NCBI RefSeq assembly: GCF_007997135.1
Contig: NZ_VORU01000001.1
Span: 310,001 to 374,000 of the forward strand
DNA from: Aequorivita lipolytica
GTDB lineage: Bacteria; Bacteroidota; Bacteroidia; Flavobacteriales; Flavobacteriaceae
Direction of reading: 5' to 3'
DNA: 64,000 bases
The notes beneath the pieces are model-generated. The model made no database searches. It saw nothing but the letters and a program-made list of their open reading frames with translations, and was not told where the DNA came from. The position numbers and the translations under genes are program-made. Of the stretch, positions 58,958 to 64,000 are shown piece by piece. Numbering within the stretch: the first letter of the stretch is position 1; every line of letters starts with the position of its first letter.

Positions 58958-59324
58958 ATGAAATTTTTATGTGATGTTCATATTTCTATAAAAATAGCAA
59001 AATCAATTGAAGATTCAGGCTATAAATGTGAACACATAAAGTAGAATACTAAGAAAGTGGAATACAACCGACGATGAAATAATACGTTATGTAGATAAAA
59101 ATAATCTCATTTTAATAACCAAGGATCAGGATTTTAGAAATTCATTTTTATTGAATTCGAAACCGAAGAAATTGATAAAGATTGATTTGGGAAATATCTC
59201 AAACGAAAATCTTTTGAAGATTATGAAAGAGATTCTGCCAATGATTGATAGCGTAAATAGAGGAAATATTAAATTTATGATTGAAGTTTCTGAAAACACT
59301 TCATCTGTAATAATAAAAGAATAG
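58958..59324 (+). pseudogene. Frameshifted DUF5615 (PIN-like) toxin gene
   Basis: It starts MKFLCDVHISIKIAKSIEDSGY, then stops at a TAG after GYKCEHIK. In another frame it continues RILRKWNTTDDEIIRYVDKNNLILITKDQDFRN, and on to a TAG at 59322-59324. The conserved Asp residues (CDVHIS, TTDDEII, TKDQDF) match DUF5615. One indel in the 59035-59050 region separates the two parts. It is probably inactive, leaving an orphan antitoxin. The stop is 3 bp before paaA. Confidence 0.85.
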
Positions 59325-59327
59325 GTT

Positions 59328-60284
59328 ATGAGCGAAAAAGAAGTAAAGAATCTCGAAGAAGTTTTCGAAGCCCGCATTGCGCGCGACGAAAAAATAGAGC
59401 CGAAAGATTGGATGCCAGAGAAATACCGTCAAACACATATTCGGCAAATGAGCCAGCACGCCCATTCTGAAATTGTAGGGATGCTTCCCGAAGGAAACTG
59501 GATTACCCGAGCGCCTTCATTGCGAAGAAAAGCGGCATTGCTTGCAAAAGTTCAGGATGAAGCCGGGCACGGATTATATCTGTATTCTGCTTGTGAAACT
59601 TTGGGAATTTCCAGAGATGAACTTTACGAACAATTGCATTCCGGAAAGGCAAAATATTCCTCAATATTCAATTATCCAACAGTAACTTGGGCCGATATGG
59701 GGGCAGTGGGCTGGTTGGTTGATGGCGCTGCGATTATTAATCAAGTGCCGCTTTGTAACACTTCCTTTGGGCCTTATGCTAGAGCGATGGTTCGCGTTTG
59801 TAAAGAAGAAAGTTTTCACCAACGCCAAGGATTCGAAATTATGTTAACCCTTTGCCGTGGCAGCGAAGAGCAAAAAGCAATGGCGCAAGATGCGCTAAAT
59901 CGTTGGTGGTGGCCAAGTTTGATGATGTTGGGACCAACCGATGCGGAATCAGTTCACACAGAGCAATCGATGAAATGGAAATTGAAGCGAAAAAGTAATG
60001 ACGAATTACGTCAACAGTTTATAGATCAAACAGTGCCACAAGCAGACCTTTTGGGAATTACTGTTCCCGATCCAGATTTAAAATGGAACGAGGAAACCGG
60101 ACATTACGATTTCGGCGAAATTGATTGGGACGAATTCTGGCAAGTTGTAAAAGGTCACGGTCCGTGCAACAAAGAGCGAATGAATGCCCGTGTAAATGCA
60201 TGGAATAATGGCGAATGGGTCCGTGATGCCGCAATGGCTCACGCTGAAAAAAATGCAAACAAAAAAGTAGCTAAAGCAAGTTAA
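59328..60284 (+). CDS. paaA: 1,2-phenylacetyl-CoA epoxidase subunit PaaA
   Basis: A 318-residue catalytic subunit with a ferritin-like diiron centre. ExxH-type motifs are [17 protein letters not shown] and [13 protein letters not shown]. Other family blocks are [33 protein letters not shown] and [21 protein letters not shown]. It epoxidises the aromatic ring of phenylacetyl-CoA together with PaaC, PaaB and PaaE. The start [11 protein letters not shown] lies right after the toxin-antitoxin cassette. An S23-type element starts 2 nt after its stop. Confidence 0.97.
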   Translation: MSEKEVKNLEEVFEARIARDEKIEPKDWMPEKYRQTHIRQMSQHAHSEIVGMLPEGNWITRAPSLRRKAALLAKVQDEAGHGLYLYSACETLGISRDELYEQLHSGKAKYSSIFNYPTVTWADMGAVGWLVDGAAIINQVPLCNTSFGPYARAMVRVCKEESFHQRQGFEIMLTLCRGSEEQKAMAQDALNRWWWPSLMMLGPTDAESVHTEQSMKWKLKRKSNDELRQQFIDQTVPQADLLGITVPDPDLKWNEETGHYDFGEIDWDEFWQVVKGHGPCNKERMNARVNAWNNGEWVRDAAMAHAEKNANKKVAKAS

Positions 60285-60286
60285 GT

Positions 60287-60721
60287 AAGTATTGAGTATT
60301 GAGAAATTAGTAATTAGAACTTTACGATTATGAATGTATTGAATGATTTAAAAGTTTGGAATAAAGCAATGGACATTGCGGTTGAAACGTATAAATTATC
60401 TTCAAAATTTCCAAAAGAAGAAAAATACGGATTGACAAGTCAAATACGGCGAAGTGCCGTTTCTGTTCCGTCAAATATCACAGAAGGTGCAGGGAGAATT
60501 ACAAAAGGTGAATTTAAAAACTTTATTAGCATTGCAAATGGTTCAGCCTATGAGCTTTTTACTCAGTTAATACTTTCACACAAACTTAATTTAGTATCTG
60601 AAAATCTGGTAGAACCTATTCTTAAAGAAGTAATAGAAGTAAAAAAAATGAATTACGCATTAATTAAATCTTTAGAGAAATAATGAATAACTCAGTACAA
60701 AATACTAACTACTCAATACTT
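60287..60721. mobile_element. S23/four-helix-bundle element 1 (paaA-paaB gap)
   Basis: 435 bp bounded by a perfect 12-bp inverted repeat, AAGTATTGAGTA at 60287-60298 and TACTCAATACTT at 60710-60721, with weaker matching further inward. It begins 2 nt after the paaA stop, ends 5 nt before the paaB ATG and encodes one four-helix-bundle protein. Confidence 0.7.
60330..60683 (+). CDS. Four-helix-bundle protein (23S rRNA intervening-sequence type), canonical subtype
   Basis: A 117-residue helical protein with the family's signature NDLKVWNKAMDIAVETYKLSSKFPKEEKYGLTSQIRRSAVSVPSNITEGAGR. The later helix is FISIANGSAYELFTQLILS. The family (S23/TIGR02436) was named from proteins encoded in intervening sequences of bacterial 23S rRNA, and relatives serve as Avd in diversity-generating retroelements. 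The molecular role is probably RNA or nucleic-acid binding but is not settled. The gene fills element 1 and is in the same direction as paa, so it is transcribed with the operon. Confidence 0.9.
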   Translation: MNVLNDLKVWNKAMDIAVETYKLSSKFPKEEKYGLTSQIRRSAVSVPSNITEGAGRITKGEFKNFISIANGSAYELFTQLILSHKLNLVSENLVEPILKEVIEVKKMNYALIKSLEK

Positions 60722-60726
60722 TGTTT

Positions 60727-61011
60727 ATGAAAAAAAACTGGCCCCTTTGGGAAATATTTGTACGCAGTAAAAACGGATTAGAGCACCGTCACTTCGGAAG
60801 CCTTCACGCTGCTGATGCCGAAATGGCAATGGAAAATGCCCGCGATGTTTACACTCGCAGAAACGAAGGCGTGAGCATTTGGGTGGTGGAAAGCAAAAAT
60901 ATTACTGCTTCAAATCCTGCAGATAATGGTGAAATGTTTGAACCTGCCCAAGATAAAGTATATCGTCATCCCACTTTTTATGATTTGCCTGACGAGGTGA
61001 AACACATGTAA
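60727..61011 (+). CDS. paaB: 1,2-phenylacetyl-CoA epoxidase subunit PaaB
   Basis: A 94-residue structural subunit from ATG 60727, just after element 1. NWPLWEIFVRSKNGLEHRHFGSLHAADAEMAMENARDVYTRR and VSIWVVESKNITAS are typical, and the C-terminus is YDLPDEVKHM. PaaB bridges PaaAC heterodimers in the epoxidase complex and has no catalytic residues. An in-frame TTG 6 bp upstream lies at the end of the element and is less likely the start. The next element begins 1 nt after its stop. Confidence 0.95.
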   Translation: MKKNWPLWEIFVRSKNGLEHRHFGSLHAADAEMAMENARDVYTRRNEGVSIWVVESKNITASNPADNGEMFEPAQDKVYRHPTFYDLPDEVKHM

Positions 61012-61012
61012 A

Positions 61013-61435
61013 TGAAATCGAAACTGAAATCGAAATCGAAATCAAAAAAAATGATTTGATGAAAAATTATAATTTAGATAGTCGTTTTGAAGATTTTGCT
61101 GCTTCAGTTGTTATTCTTTTCAAAACACAACCGAACTCATTTGCCGCAGATTATTTAGCAAAGCAACTTATAAGATCAGCCTGTTCATCTGCACTAAACT
61201 TCGGCGAATTTGAAGGAGCCGGTTCTGACAAAGATCGAGCCAACAAACTTAGAATTTCATTGAAAGAATTACGTGAGTCACTTAGAAATTTAAACATTCA
61301 AATCAATGCAGGACTTATTGATATCAATGCAGTTACTTCAGTAAAAAATGAAAATGACGAACTTATTATAATCGTCGTTACACTTATTAAAAAATATAAC
61401 TAATAAATTCGATTTCGATTTCAGTTTCGATTTCA
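61013..61435. mobile_element. S23/four-helix-bundle element 2 (paaB-paaC gap)
   Basis: 423 bp bounded by a perfect 28-bp inverted repeat at 61013-61040 and 61408-61435 (built from GAAATCG steps). It begins 1 nt after the paaB stop and ends 10 nt before the paaC ATG. In mRNA the ends would form a long stem with the gene in the loop. Confidence 0.8.
61059..61403 (+). CDS. Four-helix-bundle protein, divergent subtype
   Basis: A 114-residue protein from ATG 61059. The helical pattern is FEDFAASVVILFKTQPNSFAADYLAKQLIRSACSSALNFGEFEGAGSDKDR. The RSACSSALNFGEFEGA part aligns with RSAVSVPSNITEGA of the canonical family. LKELRESLRNLNIQINAGLID is the third helix. The sequence is closer to the broken gene in element 3 than to the one in element 1. 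It is complete, in the direction of the operon and enclosed by the 28-bp inverted repeat. The function is unknown. Confidence 0.85.
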   Translation: MKNYNLDSRFEDFAASVVILFKTQPNSFAADYLAKQLIRSACSSALNFGEFEGAGSDKDRANKLRISLKELRESLRNLNIQINAGLIDINAVTSVKNENDELIIIVVTLIKKYN

Positions 61436-61445
61436 AACTTTTAAA

Positions 61446-62195
61446 ATGAGCAATCTATACAACTACATCCTAACAATCGCCGACAACTCCCTAATCCTAG
61501 CGCAGCGTTTGGGTGAACTTTGCGGTCACGGCCCCAGTTTGGAAACCGATATTGCGCTAACCAATATCTCTTTGGATTTGCTCGGTCAAACACGAAGTTA
61601 TTATCAATATGCCGCCAAGTTAAAAGGTGAAGACAAGACCGAAGACGACATCGCTTTCCTAAGAATTGAAAGGGAATACAAGAATTGTTTGCTTGTTGAA
61701 CAACCAAACACACATTTTGGATATACAATTGGGCGACAATTTTTATTTGATGTCTATCATTTAATGTTGATGGAAAAATTGCAAAACAGTCCGGATGAAA
61801 CACTTTCAGCAATCGCAAAAAAAGGAATAAAGGAAGTAAGCTACCACAAACGATTTTCAAGCGATTGGGTAAAACGTTTGGGCGACGGAACTGAGGAAAG
61901 TAACCAAAAAATGCAAGAAGCAATAAATGATCTCTGGCGTTTTACGGATGAACTTTTCTTTATGACGGAAGCTGAAAAGGCTATGGCAAAAGAAGGAATA
62001 GGCATTGATGTTTCAACCTTCAAAGAAAAATATTACAAAGAAGTTTCTGAAGTTTTAAAAGAAGCCACGCTCACTGTTCCCGAAAATAAATATTTCACTA
62101 AAGGTGGAAAAGAAGGAGTTCACAGCGAACATATGGGCTATATTTTGGCCGATTTGCAATATATGCAGCGTACTTATCCCAATATGCAGTGGTAG
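61446..62195 (+). CDS. paaC: 1,2-phenylacetyl-CoA epoxidase subunit PaaC
   Basis: A 249-residue ferritin-like structural partner of PaaA. SLILAQRLGELCGHGPSLETDIALTNISLDLLGQTRSYYQYAA is the N-terminal signature. YHKRFSSDWVKRLGDGTEESNQKMQEAINDLW and HSEHMGYILADLQYMQRTYP complete the fold. PaaC lacks a functional diiron site in this family and is needed for complex stability and CoA binding. Element 3 begins at the next base after its stop codon. Confidence 0.96.
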   Translation: MSNLYNYILTIADNSLILAQRLGELCGHGPSLETDIALTNISLDLLGQTRSYYQYAAKLKGEDKTEDDIAFLRIEREYKNCLLVEQPNTHFGYTIGRQFLFDVYHLMLMEKLQNSPDETLSAIAKKGIKEVSYHKRFSSDWVKRLGDGTEESNQKMQEAINDLWRFTDELFFMTEAEKAMAKEGIGIDVSTFKEKYYKEVSEVLKEATLTVPENKYFTKGGKEGVHSEHMGYILADLQYMQRTYPNMQW

Positions 62196-62625
62196 GCAAT
62201 GCTCAATGTTCAACTAACAATTTTCAATGTTCAATTAAAAAATGAATTATGGAAAAGAAATTTGATTTAGAAGATAGACTTATTGGCTTTGCAATCTTGT
62301 GCATTAAAATTTTTACTAAAGTGGAATATAATTATGCGATAGACCATTTGTCTAAACAGCTTATCCGTTCAGCAACAGGAGCTGCACTAAATTATGGAGA
62401 AGTGCAAGGAGCAGAATCTGCAAAGGATTTTACCCATAAAATGGGAATAGTTTTAAAAGAATTGAAAGAATCGAGAGTAAATCTTAAAATCTAAATTGGA
62501 GCAGAACTTATAAAGGAAATCGAAAAAGCTGAAAAATGCTTAAAAGAGTGCGAAGAATTGACTGCAATTTTCGCGAAAAGCATTCAAACCGCAAAAGCTA
62601 AGAAAAATTGAAAATTGAGTATTGC
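62196..62625. mobile_element. S23/four-helix-bundle element 3 (paaC-paaD gap)
   Basis: 430 bp with an imperfect inverted repeat: GCAATGCTCAATGTTCAACT at 62196-62215 against the complement of 62606-62625, 17 of 20 matching. It starts at the base after the paaC stop and ends 3 nt before the paaD start. Its gene is broken. Confidence 0.65.
62249..62611 (+). pseudogene. Four-helix-bundle gene with an internal stop
   Basis: It starts MEKKFDLEDRLIGFAILCIK and carries SKQLIRSATGAALNYGEVQGAESAKDF, like the element-2 protein. A TAA at 62492-62494 sits where the relative has Gln in NLNIQINAG (here NLKI-stop-IGAE), so a single C-to-T change explains it. The frame then continues open for 38 codons (IGAELIKEIEKAEKCLKECEEL and on to AKAKKN) to a TGA at 62609-62611, inside the right inverted repeat. 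It is recently inactivated. Confidence 0.85.
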
Positions 62626-62628
62626 TAA

Positions 62629-63129
62629 TTGAAAATTGAAAATTTAAATATCGATAGTTCTTTGGTCGAAACATTATCATCCGTTTCAGACCCGGAAATT
62701 CCCGTGCTTACTGTTTTGGATTTGGGCGTAATTCGCGAAGCAATTGAAAAAGATGGAATAATTTATATAAAATTAACGCCAACCTATTCAGGTTGCCCAG
62801 CAATGGACGTTATCGGCGACGATTTAAAAAAGGCTTTTTCAGAAATAGGGAAGCAAGCAAAAGTCGAATTGGTACTTTCGCCAGCGTGGAGCAGTGATTG
62901 GATTTCCGAAGAAGGTCTGCAAAAAATGGAAGAATACGGCATTGCGCGTCCGCTTTCAGAATCAAACGATATTGATGTTTTATTAAATAGTAAAAAACTC
63001 GTAAAATGTCCACAATGCCAAAGCACAAACACGCATTTGGTAAGTCAATTTGGTTCCACGGCCTGTAAAGCACTTTTTAAATGCGACGATTGCCTAGAAC
63101 CTTTTGATTATTTTAAATGTCTTAAATAG
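62629..63129 (+). CDS. paaD: Phenylacetate pathway Fe-S assembly factor PaaD
   Basis: A 166-residue DUF59/MIP18 protein: SLVETLSSVSDPEIPVLTVLDLGVI, TPTYSGCPAMDVIGDDL and WSSDWISEEGLQKMEEYGIA. The C-terminal module has paired cysteines (CPQCQSTNTHLVSQFGSTACKALFKCDDC). PaaD is thought to help mature the PaaE cluster or the epoxidase. No ATG is available: a TAA lies directly upstream, and the best start is TTG at 62629, at the outer edge of element 3. The native start may have been replaced when the element inserted. Confidence 0.92.
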   Translation: MKIENLNIDSSLVETLSSVSDPEIPVLTVLDLGVIREAIEKDGIIYIKLTPTYSGCPAMDVIGDDLKKAFSEIGKQAKVELVLSPAWSSDWISEEGLQKMEEYGIARPLSESNDIDVLLNSKKLVKCPQCQSTNTHLVSQFGSTACKALFKCDDCLEPFDYFKCLK

Positions 63130-63190
63130 ACGTTAGATTTTAGATATGAGATATGAGAAAGCTTAAAATTAACTTTAAACTCCCAATGTT

Positions 63191-63249
63191 CCTTCCCCTT
63201 TTTCAGGGGAAGTTGGCCCCGACTTTTTCGTTGGGTACGGAAGGGGTAA
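63191..63249. repeat. CCTTCCCCTTTTTCA ... CGGAAGGGGTA repeat, short member
   Basis: It shares both ends with the tandem pair at 56717-56911 but has a different, shorter interior with its own hairpins (CTTCCCC/GGGGAAG). It lies between paaD and the next gene. Confidence 0.7.
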
Positions 63250-63265
63250 AGCTAAATAAATACAT

Positions 63266-64000
63266 ATGACTATAACCACCCATATAGAAAACAAAATAGC
63301 AACCTTAACCTTGAACCGGCCCGAGGTTTTTAATAGTTTCAATCGCGAAATGGCATTGTTGCTTCAAAAAGAACTTGATGCCTGTGAAAAAAACCCTGAA
63401 GTTCGGGCAATAGTAATCACTGGCAGTGGAAAAGCTTTTTGCGCCGGACAGGATTTAAAAGAGGTTACTTCCCCAGATTTGAATCCGGGTTTTAAAAAAA
63501 TCCTTGAAGAACATTACAATCCAATCATTTCTCGAATCCGAAGTATTGAAAAACCTGTAATTGGCGCCATTAATGGCGTAGCCGCCGGAGCGGGAGCAAA
63601 TATTGCTTTAGCTTGTGATGTTGTAATTGCATCGGAAAACGCAAGTTTTATTCAAGCCTTCAGTAAAATAGGATTGATTCCTGACAGTGCTGGAACGTTC
63701 TTTTTGCCGCGACTTATTGGTTTTCAAAAAGCTTCGGCTTTGATGATGCTGGGCGATAAAGTTTCTGCCGAAGAAGCCGAAAAACTGGGAATGGTTTACA
63801 AAGTAGTTTCTTCAGAAAATTTTTCTGAAGAAGTAAATATCATTGCAAACACATTGGCAAATATGCCCACAAAGGCATTGGGTTTGACAAAACGATTATT
63901 GAATAATTCGATGAACAATTCTTTGGAAGAACAATTAAATTTGGAAAGCAAACTTCAAATAGAATCTGCCCAAAGCGAAGATTATGCAGAAGGTGTTGAT
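63266..64000 (+). CDS. paaG: Enoyl-CoA hydratase/isomerase PaaG (3' end cut by window)
   Basis: 245 residues are visible, with no stop before the window ends. The crotonase signature is SFNREMALLLQKELDACEK, AFCAGQDLKEVTSPD, and GVAAGAGANIALACDVVIAS with the oxyanion-hole glycines. FSKIGLIPDSAGTFFLPRLIG with the Asp, and the operon position after paaD, point to 2-(1,2-epoxy-1,2-dihydrophenyl)acetyl-CoA isomerase. That enzyme converts the ring epoxide to an oxepin. Related crotonases such as PaaF cannot be fully excluded. Confidence 0.85.
   Translation, partial: MTITTHIENKIATLTLNRPEVFNSFNREMALLLQKELDACEKNPEVRAIVITGSGKAFCAGQDLKEVTSPDLNPGFKKILEEHYNPIISRIRSIEKPVIGAINGVAAGAGANIALACDVVIASENASFIQAFSKIGLIPDSAGTFFLPRLIGFQKASALMMLGDKVSAEEAEKLGMVYKVVSSENFSEEVNIIANTLANMPTKALGLTKRLLNNSMNNSLEEQLNLESKLQIESAQSEDYAEGVD

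Larger units (their letters stand above)
58719..59340 (+). mobile_element. Toxin-antitoxin cassette bounded by 15-bp direct repeats
   Basis: TTATGAGCGAAAAAG occurs at 58719-58733 and again at 59326-59340. The second copy is the start of paaA. The DUF433 and broken DUF5615 genes lie between. The duplication is what an insertion at the paaA start codon, with target duplication, would leave. Confidence 0.6.

Overview
The window looks like a chromosomal segment of a low-GC marine-type member of the Flavobacteriaceae (Bacteroidota); an Aequorivita-like genus is possible but not proven. The support is: type IX secretion (T9SS) C-terminal sorting domains on two surface proteins, a GLPGLI-family protein, a DUF4230 protein, Bacteroidota-type promoters (TTG about 20 nt upstream of TAnnTTTG), weak Shine-Dalgarno signals and some TTG/GTG starts. 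No rRNA, tRNA or CRISPR array was seen.

Layout. 1-2.2 kb: end of a BaiN/HI0933 flavoprotein gene, a RelE/ParE toxin-antitoxin pair and decayed fragments. 2.2-11 kb: a T9SS protein, aconitase, a small HExxH membrane protein, an old yellow enzyme and a luciferase-like monooxygenase in tandem, a HAD phosphatase and a convergent exonuclease/GIY-YIG protein. 11.4-16.3 kb: a 1654-residue secreted HYR-repeat protein ending in a strong terminator. 16.5-19.7 kb: the Ku/LigD end-joining pair. 20-24.8 kb: a TPR/LuxR-type membrane regulator, a DUF1206 protein and a Zn/Cd/Pb-type P-ATPase. 25.4-37.6 kb: a seven-gene, tightly overlapping, AT-rich defence operon on the minus strand. It encodes a cytosine-5 methyltransferase, a double-GHKL histidine-kinase-like protein, a receiver-domain protein, a MutL/Hsp90-type ATPase, a Z1 helicase, a PD-(D/E)XK (DUF4420) protein and AIPR. 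37.9-45.6 kb: a conserved hypothetical, soluble and membrane pyrophosphatases, an MgtC/DUF4010 transporter-like protein and an App1-like phosphatase. 45.7-56.7 kb: polyphosphate kinase, deoxynucleoside kinase, a GLPGLI/outer-membrane pair, DUF4230, nuclease and rhodanese genes, and an aromatic amino acid hydroxylase. 56.9-64 kb: the phenylacetate catabolic operon, TetR-paaE-paaA-paaB-paaC-paaD-paaG (running off the window).

Two things stand out. First, each gap between paaA, paaB, paaC and paaD holds an element of 423-435 bp. Each encodes (or once encoded) a four-helix-bundle protein of the 23S rRNA intervening-sequence (S23) type, is bounded by terminal inverted repeats (12 bp perfect, 28 bp perfect, and 17/20), and begins 0-2 nt after the upstream stop codon. 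Just before paaA sits a DUF433/DUF5615 toxin-antitoxin cassette bounded by a 15-bp direct repeat of the paaA start. Second, the defence operon is a MutL-Z1-DUF4420-AIPR locus with a methyltransferase and an inserted phosphorelay-like pair, which suggests signal-gated restriction.

The window is also rich in simple 7-bp and 8-bp tandem repeats and C/G-rich palindromic repeats. Many start right after a stop codon, and some have been absorbed into coding sequence.
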